A DNA stretch of 64,000 nt from Spongiactinospora sp. TRM90649 (GCF_029382225.1 NZ_JARLTC010000019.1:124001-188000); one strand, 5' to 3'; positions 32,814 through 43,320 are shown, counted from the first letter of the stretch. Made by a program: numbers and translations. Notes: generated by a model from the letters alone, not told the origin.

Positions 32814-33884
32814 GTGACGACACTCGACACCACATGGCCCGCGGTGCTGGCGTGGCGGCTGGAGCGGCAGTTCGTGAGCACCCCGGGACCCGACCCGGTA
32901 TCGGTCGCGCGGCGGCTCTGCGGGATCCAGGCGCAGGTGGCCTCCGCGGCCGAGCTGGCGATCGCGGTCCGCCTCGGCGCGGCCCCGCGCGGCGACGTCG
33001 GCCGCGCGCTGTGGCAGGACCGCACGCTGATCAAGACCTGGCTGATGCGCGGCACCCTGCATCTGATCCCCGCCGGCGAACTGCCGGCGTACTGCGGTGC
33101 GCTCGGCTCGCTGCGCTTCTGGGAGAAGGGGTCGTGGCTGCGCGGGCACGGCGTCACCGCCGCCGAGGTCGACGCGATCATCGACGCCGTCCCCCGGGCG
33201 CTGCGCGAGGGCCCGCTGACCCGCGAGGAACTGACCGAGGCGATCATCGAGCTCACCGGCGACGGCCATCTGCGGGAGGCGCTCACCTCCGGCTGGGGCG
33301 TGCTGCTCAAGCCGCTGAGCTTCCTCGGGCAACTCTGCTACGGCCCGCCGCGCGAAGGCAGGGTCACGTTCGCCTCCCCGGGCATCGTCCCCCTGCCGGT
33401 GCAGGAGGCGGGCGTCCGCCTGCTCCGGGCGTTCCTCGGCGCGCACGGTCCCGCGACGCCGGAGATGTTCGACGCCTGGCTGTTTCGCGGCATGGCCCGC
33501 AAGGCGGTGCTCCGCGGCTGGTTCGAGGCCCTGCGGCCGGAACTGGCCGAGGTCACCGTCGAGGGCCGCACGTTGTTCGCGCTCGCCGAGCACCTGGACG
33601 CCCTCGCCGCCGCCCGACCCGTGGAGACCGTGCACCTGCTGCCCGGCTTCGACCAGTACATCCTTGGCGCACCCCGCGATCTGGCGCCGCTGCTGCCCAC
33701 CGAGGCGCGGGCCAAGGTCAGCCGCACCGCGGGCTGGATCTCCCCGGTCGTCGTCTACCGGGGGCGGGTCGCCGGGGTGTGGGAGGCCAAATCGGGCCGG
33801 CCGGTGTTCGACCTCTTCGAAGAGGTGCCGGAACCGCTGCTCACCCCGGCCGCCGACCGGATCAGCGCGCTGCTGGCCCAGTGA
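32814..33884 (+). CDS. AlkZ-like DNA glycosylase (winged-helix HTH_42 family), possible self-resistance protein
   Basis: The 356-residue protein belongs to the winged-helix DNA-binding/AlkZ family. It has a QxQ motif (Gln39-Ala-Gln41 in GIQAQVAS), at the place of the catalytic glutamines of AlkZ from the azinomycin producer. Other motifs are LIKTWLMRGTLHLIP, PLSFLGQLCYG and LLPGFDQYILG. AlkZ enzymes remove bulky alkylated bases and unhook crosslinks, and relatives (TxnU, LldU) protect producers of DNA-alkylating aromatic polyketides. It starts (GTG) only 9 nt after the KS-beta stop, so it is probably cotranscribed. General AlkZ-like genes also occur outside clusters, so the resistance role is inference. 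Its 3' end overlaps convergent pxpC by 23 nt. Confidence 0.88.
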   Translation: MTTLDTTWPAVLAWRLERQFVSTPGPDPVSVARRLCGIQAQVASAAELAIAVRLGAAPRGDVGRALWQDRTLIKTWLMRGTLHLIPAGELPAYCGALGSLRFWEKGSWLRGHGVTAAEVDAIIDAVPRALREGPLTREELTEAIIELTGDGHLREALTSGWGVLLKPLSFLGQLCYGPPREGRVTFASPGIVPLPVQEAGVRLLRAFLGAHGPATPEMFDAWLFRGMARKAVLRGWFEALRPELAEVTVEGRTLFALAEHLDALAAARPVETVHLLPGFDQYILGAPRDLAPLLPTEARAKVSRTAGWISPVVVYRGRVAGVWEAKSGRPVFDLFEEVPEPLLTPAADRISALLAQ

Positions 33885-34743
33885 GGGAAGCACTGAGCGG
33901 GCGGAACCGCACGAGGTCTCCGGGGCGTAGCTGCGCGGCCAGGGCGACGGACCTCGCGGTGAGCACGGCGATCACCGGATAGCCCCCGGTGGGGGGATGG
34001 TCGGTGAGGAAGACGATGGGGTGGCCGTCCGGGGGCACCTGGACGGCGCCCGTCGCCATGCCCTCGCTGGGGATCTCGCCCTCGCGGGCGCGCCGCAGCA
34101 CCGGCCCGCGCAGCCGCACGCCGACCCGGTTGCTCTGCTGGCTCACCTCGTACGGCTCGCCGTACAGCCGCCGCGCGGCCTCGGCGGTGAACCAGTCGTC
34201 GCGCGGCCCGGGGATCACATCGAGCACCGGGACGGCGGGCAGCGCCAAAGGCGGGGCGGCGTCCACCGTGATCGGGCCGAGCCCGGCGACCGGCCCCACC
34301 GGCAGCGGCTCGCCCGCACGCAGCGGCGGAGGCCCGAGCCCGGACAGCGAGTCGGCCGAGCGGCTGCCCAGCACCGGCTCGGTCGCGACGCCGCCGCGCA
34401 CCGCGACGTAGCTCCGCAACCCTCTCGCCGGTCGCCCCAGGAGCAGCTCCGCCCCGGCCGGGGCCCACAGCGGCGCATACATGTCCGCGGCCCGTCCGGC
34501 CAGCCGCAGCGGGCAGGGCGCCCCGGTGACGGCCACCCAGGCGGCCGCCGTGAACCGCAGCCGCGCGCCGCCGTAGGTGACCTCGACGGCGGCGTGCGAC
34601 TCCGGGTTGCCGAGCAGGCGGTTGGCCAGCCTGAGGGACGGTTCGTCGGCCGCGCCGGACCGGGGCACCCCGAGGTGCGCGTAACCCGGCCTGCCGAGGT
34701 CCTGCACGGTCGCGTAGGGCCCGGGGGAGAGGAGTTCGATCAC
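33862..34743 (-). CDS. pxpC: 5-oxoprolinase subunit C (biotin-dependent carboxyltransferase-like, KipA family)
   Basis: The 293-residue protein starts at the GTG at 34743, with GAGG 7 nt upstream and a GTGA overlap with pxpB. It has IELLSPGPYATVQDLGRPGYAHLGVPRSG in part, NPESHAAVEVTYGG, SQQSNRVGVRL and FLTDHPPTGGYP. With PxpA and PxpB it forms the prokaryotic ATP-dependent 5-oxoprolinase, which cleaves 5-oxoproline to glutamate. Confidence 0.92.
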   Translation of the reverse strand: MIELLSPGPYATVQDLGRPGYAHLGVPRSGAADEPSLRLANRLLGNPESHAAVEVTYGGARLRFTAAAWVAVTGAPCPLRLAGRAADMYAPLWAPAGAELLLGRPARGLRSYVAVRGGVATEPVLGSRSADSLSGLGPPPLRAGEPLPVGPVAGLGPITVDAAPPLALPAVPVLDVIPGPRDDWFTAEAARRLYGEPYEVSQQSNRVGVRLRGPVLRRAREGEIPSEGMATGAVQVPPDGHPIVFLTDHPPTGGYPVIAVLTARSVALAAQLRPGDLVRFRPLSASLTGPAAR

Positions 34744-35384
34744 CGGGCGACCTCGAAGCGCACCCGCGTGCCGGGCCGCAGCACCGACGGCGGGTCGGCG
34801 CGCTCGTCCCACACCCGCAGGGCGGTGTGGCCGAGCAGCCGCCAGCCACCGGGCGAGGCCGAGGGATAGACCGCCGAGTACGGACCGGCGACGGCGACCG
34901 CGCCCGCCGGGACGGAGGTTCGCGGCGTCTGCAGGCGCGGGACGTGGAGGCGGGGGTCGAGGCCGGTCAGGTAGGCGAAGCCCGGGGCGAAGCCGAGCCA
35001 GCCGGCCACCAGTTCGGCGCCGGCGTGCCGGGCGACGACCTCGCCGGGGGTCAGGCCGGTGAGCCTGGCGACCTCGGCAAGGTCTTCGCCGTCGTAGACG
35101 ACCGGGATCGTGACCAGGTCGCCCGTGGTGTCGTGGTGGCCGGGGGCGGGCTCGTCACGGGCCGCAGCGGCCAAAGCCGACAGCCGGGCGCGCAGGCGCG
35201 CGAGGTCCGCCCCCGGCGCCAGGACCAGCACCGTGGCCGGGCCGGGCACGATCTCCGCCACACCCGGCGGGCGCTCGGCCCGCAGGAGGGCGTCGAGCCG
35301 GTGGGAGACGGCCAGCCCGCCCGTCTCGACGAGCAGGCCGTGCTCGCCCGCCCGGCGGATCGCCGGGGAATCGCCGCCGGTCAC
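34740..35384 (-). CDS. pxpB: 5-oxoprolinase subunit B (KipI/allophanate hydrolase subunit 1 family)
   Basis: The 214-residue protein starts at the GTG at 35384, overlapping the pxpA stop as GTGA. Motifs include VSHRLDALLRAERPPGV, TIPVVYDGEDLAEVARLTGLT in part, GFAPGFAYLTGLDPRL, and SASPGGWRLLGHT. These are the marks of the KipI-like cyclophilin-fold subunit of 5-oxoprolinase. The GTG start removes an Arg-rich upstream stretch that reads as non-coding. Confidence 0.92.
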   Translation of the reverse strand: MTGGDSPAIRRAGEHGLLVETGGLAVSHRLDALLRAERPPGVAEIVPGPATVLVLAPGADLARLRARLSALAAAARDEPAPGHHDTTGDLVTIPVVYDGEDLAEVARLTGLTPGEVVARHAGAELVAGWLGFAPGFAYLTGLDPRLHVPRLQTPRTSVPAGAVAVAGPYSAVYPSASPGGWRLLGHTALRVWDERADPPSVLRPGTRVRFEVAR

Positions 35385-36136
35385 GCGAACGGCCGCAGGG
35401 ACAGACCGGCGTCGTTGAGCGCGTCTCTGACGGCGCGGGCCAGTGCGACCGCGCCGGGGGTGTCGCCGTGCACGCACAGCGAGCGCGCCGTGACCTCGAC
35501 CATCGTGCCGTCGGCGGCGGCGATCTCGGCCCCGGCGGCCATCCGCGCGGCGCGGGCGGCGACCACGGCCGGGTCGTGCAGCACGGCACCCGGCTCGCGC
35601 CGGGAGACCAGCCGTCCTTCTGGGGTGTAGGCGCGGTCGGCGAAGGCCTCGGTGACCGTGCGCACGCCGTACCGGGCGGCGGCCTCGTGCACCTCGGAGA
35701 CCGGCAGGGTCAGCACCGGCAGGTCGGGGGAGTAGGCGGCGACCGCGCCGACCAGCGCCTCAGCCTGGCCGGCGTCGCGGACCACCCGGTTGTACAGCGC
35801 GCCGTGCGGCTTGACGTAGGAGACCCGGCCGCCCATCGCCCGCGCCACGCCGTCGAGGGCCGCCACCTGGTAGAGCACCTCGGCGGACAGCTCGTCCGGC
35901 TCGACGTCCATCTCACGCCGCCCGAACCCGGCCAGGTCGCGGTAGGAGACCTGCGCGCCGATGATCACGCCGCGATCGACCGCCGCCGCGCAGGTGCGGC
36001 GGATCGTGAGCGGATCGCCCGCGTGGAACCCGCAGGCGATGTTGGCGCTGGTGACGATGTCGAGCAGGGCGTCGTCGTCGCCGAGCCGCCAGATGCCGAA
36101 TCCCTCACCGAGATCGGCGTTGAGGTCGATCTCCAT
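35381..36136 (-). CDS. pxpA: 5-oxoprolinase subunit A (LamB/YcsF family)
   Basis: The 251-residue protein starts at the ATG at 36136, preceded by AGGAGG. Key motifs are IDLNADLGEGFG, SANIACGFHAGDP, SYRDLAGFGRR, YVKPHGALYN and CVHGDTPGA. It is the catalytic subunit of the PxpABC 5-oxoprolinase, which recycles pyroglutamate. The order pxpA-pxpB-pxpC with 4-nt overlaps is the usual one. The unknown 526-residue gene ends 51 bp upstream on the same strand. Confidence 0.94.
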   Translation of the reverse strand: MEIDLNADLGEGFGIWRLGDDDALLDIVTSANIACGFHAGDPLTIRRTCAAAVDRGVIIGAQVSYRDLAGFGRREMDVEPDELSAEVLYQVAALDGVARAMGGRVSYVKPHGALYNRVVRDAGQAEALVGAVAAYSPDLPVLTLPVSEVHEAAARYGVRTVTEAFADRAYTPEGRLVSRREPGAVLHDPAVVAARAARMAAGAEIAAADGTMVEVTARSLCVHGDTPGAVALARAVRDALNDAGLSLRPFA

Positions 36137-36187
36137 CCCGCCTCCTAGCGTCACGCCCACCCTAGACGGCGGGACGCCGGGCCGATG

Positions 36188-37768
36188 TCACACCGGCGGC
36201 GAGTCGGGTATGTCGGCGATGTCGTCGAAAGCGGCGGCCAGCTCGGCGGGGTGGTCGCCGATCCGCTCGGCGATCTCGATCAGCACGTGCAGCACGTCGT
36301 GCCGGTCGTGCCCGAGGTCGAGCAGCCGCTGCGCGGCCTCCCAGAGCTCCGGCGGATCGCCGTTCCACAGCCGCCTGGCGATCTCCTCGTGCCAGGCCAG
36401 GTGCTCCTGGTAGTCGGGACGGTTGCGATCGCCCATGTGGTCGATCTCCAGCAGGATCCGCCGGTCGCCCTCGACCGCCGGGTTCAGCCGGTCCAGCAGT
36501 ATGTCGCCGTGCGCGCCCTGCAGGTAGGGGAACGCGAACACCCGGCGGGCCAGCGCCGACAGGTCGCCGTCGGGCAGCAGCCGCTCCACCAGCTCACGGT
36601 CGAGGCCCAGCGAGGTGGGGTCGCGGTAGGCCTCGGCGAACCGGTTGGTGGCCTCCCAGATCGCGTCGAGCGTGGCCAGCAGCCCCGGCTCGGGCAGCCC
36701 CGTACGGCCCGCCGCGAACCGCGCCCACGCCGACAGCACGTACGGCACCGCGTCCTGCTCGGCCGGGCTCAGCATGATCTTGCGGGGCAGGTGGTCGAGC
36801 AGGAAGGTCTCGCACTTGGTGGGACTGACCCGCAGCGGGCGGCCGAAGTCGTGCTCGCAGCCGTAGTCGATGATGTGGTCGGCGCACCGCGAGGCGGCCG
36901 ACGGGTCGGACAGCTGCTCGGCCGCGTCGGAGGCCAGGAACTCCGCCGCCAGCATGGCCCGCCGCTCGCGGTTGTAGGGGGCCTCGGTGTGCAGCGGCGC
37001 CGGGCGCTTGCGGCCGGGCGGCAGCGCCTTGATCCGTGAGCGGGCGAACGCGTGGTAGGTGGCGTAGCTGTCGCTGACCGGGGGCGGGCCGTTGCGGTCG
37101 AAGCCGTCGCGGGTGGCCTTCATCGCCGACTCCAGCAGCGCCCTGGCCTGCTGCGGCGCGAGCTCCTCGAACAGCAGCATGGGGTTGCCCTCGGCCTCGG
37201 CCCTCGCCTTTTCGAGCAGGGTGTCGACCTGCGAGGAGACCCAGGCGTCGCGGGCCATGCCGCGCATGTTGTAGTCGACGACGAGGACCAGCGCGTGGCG
37301 TTCCTCGGACGCCCTGCCGTCGCGGTCGCGGTAGGCGAACGTGCAGAGCACGGTGTCCTGGTCGCCGTAGGCGTCGCGTGAGACGAAGCACCCGGTGGGC
37401 TTGACCGCGCCGACCCGCTCGGCCCAGCGCGGCCGGGCCACCCCGGACTCCATCAGCGCCAGCGCCGCGCCCTCGGACTTGGCCGCCTGGCGCGCCGTGC
37501 CCAGATAGGCCATCGCGATCAGCAGGGTCAGGCCGGCGGGGGTGCCCGCCTTGGCCGCGTAGTCGACCAGTCCCTCGCCCAGGACCTGCTCGACGTCGCC
37601 GCCCGGCAGGCGGCGGCCCCACCACGCGCCGACCATGTCGGAGACCATCAGCTCCGCGTCGAGCGGGCTGCGCACGGCCAGCAGTTCGCGGGAGGCCAGC
37701 AGCATCTCCGCGAAGACGTCGTCGGGGGGCGGGGATTCCTGAGGGGCTCGACGGTGCTTACGGATCAC
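36188..37768 (-). CDS. Conserved hypothetical protein, 526 residues
   Basis: I do not recognise this family. The start is the GTG at 37768, with a strong AGGAGG 5 nt upstream. The protein is soluble and mostly helical. Visible features are a DAELMVSDMVGAWWGRRL segment near the start and a region with CFVSRDAYGDQDTVLCTF and HALVLVVDYNMRGMARD. There is also a cysteine/histidine-bearing middle (RCADHIIDYGCEHDF) and a C-terminal helical part (HLAWHEEIARRLW, GHDRHDVLHVLIEIAERI) that looks like a separate helical domain. No signal peptide, membrane helix or nucleotide-binding loop is seen. It precedes pxpABC by 51 bp and could share a transcript, but nothing ties it to oxoproline metabolism. Confidence 0.8.
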   Translation of the reverse strand: MIRKHRRAPQESPPPDDVFAEMLLASRELLAVRSPLDAELMVSDMVGAWWGRRLPGGDVEQVLGEGLVDYAAKAGTPAGLTLLIAMAYLGTARQAAKSEGAALALMESGVARPRWAERVGAVKPTGCFVSRDAYGDQDTVLCTFAYRDRDGRASEERHALVLVVDYNMRGMARDAWVSSQVDTLLEKARAEAEGNPMLLFEELAPQQARALLESAMKATRDGFDRNGPPPVSDSYATYHAFARSRIKALPPGRKRPAPLHTEAPYNRERRAMLAAEFLASDAAEQLSDPSAASRCADHIIDYGCEHDFGRPLRVSPTKCETFLLDHLPRKIMLSPAEQDAVPYVLSAWARFAAGRTGLPEPGLLATLDAIWEATNRFAEAYRDPTSLGLDRELVERLLPDGDLSALARRVFAFPYLQGAHGDILLDRLNPAVEGDRRILLEIDHMGDRNRPDYQEHLAWHEEIARRLWNGDPPELWEAAQRLLDLGHDRHDVLHVLIEIAERIGDHPAELAAAFDDIADIPDSPPV

Positions 37769-37980
37769 GCAACCTCCTGGGGCGCCCACCCGAGCCGGAT
37801 GCCGCCGCGGGCGATGGCTCGCTCGTTCACGCACCCTCCTGTGTCGGCCGGGCGAGCCCAAGGCTGCCGTACTGGGCGGAGACGCTCGCCGGCGGCCGTG
37901 TTCCCGGCCTCGCTAACGGCTCAACCCTCTCGCGTTCCCGGGCGGAACAGTGCGAAGAACGCGGCCCGGTAACCCCTATG

Positions 37981-38232
37981 TTACCGACGAATGCGGGGGC
38001 GCGGCGCGGAGTTCACAAGGGCGAGCAGGTGTTCCCGGGCCACTCGCTCCACGATGTCCGCCGTCGCGCCGATCCCGAGATGCCGGGCGCGCGCCCACGT
38101 GTCGGCGACACAGCGCTCCACGGATTCGGCGGGTACCTGGCGGAACTCGGCGGTGAGACGTGCGCTGACCGGGTCGGCGGAAGCGGGGCCGCGCTTGGGG
38201 CCGAAGGACGCTCGGGCGACGAGATCGTGCAT
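37981..38232 (-). CDS. Small protein with three-helix-bundle dimerisation-like fold
   Basis: The 83-residue protein has the pattern VSARLTAEFRQVPAESVERC, TWARARHLGI, and ADIVERVAREHLLALV: three helices with the V..V......F..... spacing of the actinobacterial three-helical-bundle dimerisation-domain proteins. The match rests on spacing from memory. The Shine-Dalgarno site is weak (AAGGAA far upstream). It lies alone between an unknown gene and the HhH-GPD gene, divergent from the latter across 100 bp. Confidence 0.6.
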   Translation of the reverse strand: MHDLVARASFGPKRGPASADPVSARLTAEFRQVPAESVERCVADTWARARHLGIGATADIVERVAREHLLALVNSAPRPRIRR

Positions 38233-38332
38233 CGGAATGGGTGATTCCTTGCTTCATAGGACCGGCGCTCCCATTCCATATGTTCTCTCGTCTGTGTCAA
38301 CCCCCCGGCGGCCGACATGCGAAGCTGGTGCC

Positions 38333-38902
38333 ATGCGCATACAGCTCGCCCAGCGGGCCGAGGCCGACGAGCTGCTCGGCCGCAACCCGTTCGCCCTCTT
38401 GACCGGAATGCTGCTCGATCAGCAAGTCGCCATGGAATGGGCGTTCACCGGGCCCTACACCATCGCCGAGCGGCTCGGCGGCGACCTCACCCCCGAGGAG
38501 ATCGTCTCCCGAGACCCCGAGGAGTTCGCCGCGCTGCTCGCGGCCAAGCCCGCCGTGCACCGCTACCCCTCGTCGATGGCCAAGCGCGTGCAGCAGCTCG
38601 CCGCCTACCTGGTCGAGCACTACGACGGCGACGCCGAGGCGCTGTGGCGCGACGTCTCCGAGGGCAAGGAGGTGCTGCGCCGGCTGAACGCGCTGCCGGG
38701 GTTCGGCAAGCAGAAGGCGCAGATCTTCCTCGCCCTGCTCGGCAAGCAGCTCGGGGTGCGGCCCGAGGGGTGGCGCGAGGCGGCGGGGGCGTACGGCGAG
38801 GAGGGCTCGCTCCGCTCGGTGGCCGACGTCGTGGACGACGACACCCTGGGGAAGGTGCGCGCCGCCAAGCAGGCGGCCAAGCAGGCCGCCAAGTCGGGCT
38901 GA
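38333..38902 (+). CDS. HhH-GPD-type base excision repair family protein
   Basis: The 189-residue protein has a helix-hairpin-helix (LNALPGFGKQKAQIFLALL) and the N-terminal NPFALLTGMLLDQQVAMEWAF in part, the pattern of a small actinobacterial HhH-GPD family. The 4Fe-4S cluster of endonuclease III is absent. The C-terminal part (GYGEEGSLRSVADVVDDDTL-like) is followed by an Ala/Lys tail (AAKQAAKQAAKSG). A role in base excision repair is inferred from the fold; the substrate is unknown. The ATG at 38333 begins the conserved part, but no strong Shine-Dalgarno site precedes it. Confidence 0.85.
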   Translation: MRIQLAQRAEADELLGRNPFALLTGMLLDQQVAMEWAFTGPYTIAERLGGDLTPEEIVSRDPEEFAALLAAKPAVHRYPSSMAKRVQQLAAYLVEHYDGDAEALWRDVSEGKEVLRRLNALPGFGKQKAQIFLALLGKQLGVRPEGWREAAGAYGEEGSLRSVADVVDDDTLGKVRAAKQAAKQAAKSG

Positions 38903-38930
38903 AGCCCGCTGAAGCCCGCTGAAGCCCGCT
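38901..38930. repeat. 10-bp tandem repeat at the HhH-GPD stop codon
   Basis: Three exact copies of GAAGCCCGCT, the first of which begins inside the TGA stop, with a degenerate fourth copy after. The unit is not a multiple of 3 and each junction re-creates CTGA, so copy number changes would not alter the protein. It is a likely slippage product. Confidence 0.9.
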
Positions 38931-39207
38931 GAACAGCGTGCTGAACTGCGCACCGACCGGTCCTGGGCAGGCCGGACGCGGCGGGCCGATGAACCGGGGG
39001 CCGGGCCGAGTAGCTTGATCCTGCTGCGCGGCGCGCGGCGGATTTGGCAGGATGCGTTGACCGCATTGCGGCCGGGGCTTCCGTCCGCGCCTGCCCATCG
39101 CCGATGATGTACTGCAGTATCCGGTCCCCCGGAGCTGCGCAATACCGATTCTCGAGTTTGGAGATGTGCCTCGTGGGAGACCCTGGCACGCTACGGAGGT
39201 GCCGACC
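38931..39207. other. Intergenic region before the phosphatase gene, with a TACTGCAGTA palindrome
   Basis: No gene is seen here. A perfect 10-bp palindrome TACTGCAGTA lies at 39110-39119, about 90 bp before the phosphatase start, in the only A/T-rich block of the gap. It could be an operator or part of a promoter. No convincing -35/-10 pair was found. Confidence 0.35.
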
Positions 39208-41307
39208 ATGAGTGCCGAGACCTCCGTACCCCGTCCCCGGGAGTCGGATGTGGAAGTCGTGGATCCCTCGCTGCTGACCGGCCTGATGTTCCAGACTCCC
39301 TACGCGCTGGCCTTCTTCGATCCCGCAGGCCGCTTCCTGCGGGCCAACGACGTCTTCGGCGACGTGGTCGGGGTCTCCGTCGACGACCTGGCGGGCCGTC
39401 TCCCCGGCGAGACCCTCGCCGCCGACCTGACCGCGCTGATCGAGGGCGCCGTCCGCACCGTGGTGGAGGAGGAGCGCGGCATCCACGACGGCGATCACCG
39501 GGTGCGCGTCCGCTCGGCCGACGGCGAGACCCGCCACTGGGCGCTCTCCTTCTCGCCGATCCGTGACGACGAGGAGAAGCTGCGCACGGTCGCGCTGGTC
39601 GGGGTCGACGTCACCGAGAGCAGGCAGACCGAGGAGGACCTGCGCCGCAGCGAGGAGCGGTACCGCTCGCTGGTCGAGGCGCAGTCCCAGCTCGTCTGGA
39701 TCACCTCGCCCTCCGGCGCGGTGGTGGAGGACGCGCCGCGCTGGCGCGCCATCACCGGCCAGGGGCTTGAGGAGTACCTCGCCCACGGCTGGCTGGAGGT
39801 CGTGCATCCCGACGACCGCCAGCACACCGAGGAGGCCTGGCGCGAGGCGCTGCGCGGCCGGACCATGTTCGAGTGGAACTACCGGGTCCGCACCAGGGCC
39901 AGCGGGTACCGCCACTTCGAGGTCAGGGCGGTGCCCATCATCAGGCACGGCCGGGTCGTGGAGTGGGTGGGCGCCAACACCGACGTCACGCCGCAGCGCG
40001 AGGCCGAGGAGATGCGCGGCAGGCTGACCGACCAGCTCGGCGCCGCCGCGCTGCGCACGGCCCGGCTGCAGGGCGCGACCGCGATGCTGGCCGAGGCGCT
40101 GACGGTCGAGCAGGTGGTGCAGGTCATCATCGACGTCGGCCGTACGGCGGTGGCCGCCGACAAGTCGGCCGTGGCGCTGCTCGACCCCGACCGCGCGGTG
40201 CTCAAGCTGATCAACAGCAGCGGGGTGCCCGACGTCCCCGGGTTCCCCGGCGACGAGATCCCGCTGGGCCAGTCCAGCGTCATGACCATGGCGGTGAACA
40301 GCCGCAGGCCGGTCTTCGCCGAGTCGTCCGACAGCCTGTCGGCCCAGCTCCGCGACGCCGGGGCCGACGAGGAGACGATCGCCAGGTTCACCGGCCACGA
40401 CGAGGAGCGGGCCTGGGTGGGCCTGCCGCTGCTGGCCGCCGGGCGGGCGCTCGGCGCTCTGCGCTTCTCGTTCACCCGCCCCCAGAAGATCTCCCAGGAG
40501 GACGGCGTCTTCCTGGAGGCGCTCGCCGGGCAGTGCGCCCTCGCCGTCGAGCGGGCCACGCTCTTCGAGCGTGAGCACCGCACCGCCGAGACCTTGCAGC
40601 GCAGCCTGCTCCCCGACCGCCTGCCGGTGGTGCCCGGGCTGATGCTGGCCCAGCGTTTCCGCTCGGGCAGCCGTCACGTCCAGGTCGGCGGCGACTGGTA
40701 CGACGCCTTCGTCCTCCAGGACAGCCGGGTCGCGGCCGTGGTCGGCGACGTGATGGGCAAGGGCGTTGTCGCCGCGGCGGGAATGGGCCGCATCCGCAAC
40801 GCGATGCGCGCCCTGGCGCTGACCAACCCGCCGCCCGCCGCCGTGCTCACCGGTCTCGACCGGGTCTTCGAGGCCACGGAAGACGAGGAGCAGGTCACCA
40901 CGCTCGCCTACATGGTGGTCGAGCCGGGCAGCGGGGAGGGCACCCTCGCGCTGGCCGGTCACCCGCCGCCCGTGCTGGTGTCGCCGCAGGGCGTGCCGCT
41001 GCTCTGCGACGCGGAGCCCGGCACTCCGCTGGGCTGGGCGGCCAGCCGCAAGCAGTTCCGGTTCTGTGTGCCGCCGGGCCACACGGCCGTGCTCTACTCC
41101 GACGGTTTGGTGGAGAATCGCAAGCGCGGTCTCGACGCCGGACTCGCGGAGCTTTGCTCGGTTGTGCAGGAGGCCCCGCCGGAAGTAGTGGGAAGCCCGC
41201 ATTTGCTGCTTGACTTCCTGGTAGATCGTATGCTGGCGGGGTACGAGCAGGATGATGACGTTACTGTCCTGGCGATTCACGTGCCTGGTGCCACGAAGAG
41301 TGACTGA
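39208..41307 (+). CDS. PAS-PAS-GAF-SpoIIE family PP2C phosphatase
   Basis: The 699-residue protein starts at the ATG at 39208 with GGAGG 8 nt upstream. It has a PAS domain (about 25-130), a second PAS with PAC (about 150-275, VHPDDRQHTEEAWREALRG), a GAF domain (about 300-460) and a C-terminal SpoIIE-type PP2C phosphatase (about 475-695). The metal-binding motifs of the phosphatase are all present: GGDWYDAF, VGDVMGKG, LYSDGLVE and DDDVTVLA. Such proteins dephosphorylate anti-anti-sigma factors and so control stress sigma factors. No RsbW-type kinase domain is fused and no anti-sigma gene is adjacent. There are no membrane helices, so the sensing is cytoplasmic (redox, light or ligand). Confidence 0.94.
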   Translation: MSAETSVPRPRESDVEVVDPSLLTGLMFQTPYALAFFDPAGRFLRANDVFGDVVGVSVDDLAGRLPGETLAADLTALIEGAVRTVVEEERGIHDGDHRVRVRSADGETRHWALSFSPIRDDEEKLRTVALVGVDVTESRQTEEDLRRSEERYRSLVEAQSQLVWITSPSGAVVEDAPRWRAITGQGLEEYLAHGWLEVVHPDDRQHTEEAWREALRGRTMFEWNYRVRTRASGYRHFEVRAVPIIRHGRVVEWVGANTDVTPQREAEEMRGRLTDQLGAAALRTARLQGATAMLAEALTVEQVVQVIIDVGRTAVAADKSAVALLDPDRAVLKLINSSGVPDVPGFPGDEIPLGQSSVMTMAVNSRRPVFAESSDSLSAQLRDAGADEETIARFTGHDEERAWVGLPLLAAGRALGALRFSFTRPQKISQEDGVFLEALAGQCALAVERATLFEREHRTAETLQRSLLPDRLPVVPGLMLAQRFRSGSRHVQVGGDWYDAFVLQDSRVAAVVGDVMGKGVVAAAGMGRIRNAMRALALTNPPPAAVLTGLDRVFEATEDEEQVTTLAYMVVEPGSGEGTLALAGHPPPVLVSPQGVPLLCDAEPGTPLGWAASRKQFRFCVPPGHTAVLYSDGLVENRKRGLDAGLAELCSVVQEAPPEVVGSPHLLLDFLVDRMLAGYEQDDDVTVLAIHVPGATKSD

Positions 41308-41340
41308 ATGAAACAGTCATAACGGTTGCTTTCGGATATC

Positions 41341-41363
41341 AGTGCGCGGCTTCCGTACGCACT
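41341..41363. promoter_or_regulatory. Dyad in the rpoD upstream region
   Basis: AGTGCG-N11-CGCACT lies about 180 bp before the rpoD start in a 237-bp gap. A TAGGGT (41390-41395 region) further down resembles a -10 element, but no good -35 is seen. A weak hairpin at the phosphatase stop (TGACTG/CAGTCA, 41301-41319) may end the upstream transcript. Confidence 0.3.
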
Positions 41364-41544
41364 ACTCTCTGGGTCGGCCTAGGGTGGAGGGCAACCGCCG
41401 GGAGGCGGCCGTATGGAGTGCGGTGTCGTGTCACAATGCTGGGCAGGTCCGTCGCGGTCCGTACGGCCAGCACAACATGAAGGCATCTGCCCCTAGCGGG
41501 CAACTTGGGTCCATTGTCGCCACGCGTTCGTTCGAGAGGTGTTC

Positions 41545-43308
<1,764 letters not shown>

Positions 43309-43320
43309 CCTGCTCCACCA

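Noticed and set aside
30066..33893. 1275-codon leftward frame opposite the KS and glycosylase genes
   Set aside because: The longest open frame here, but it is antisense to three well-supported genes and low in complexity.
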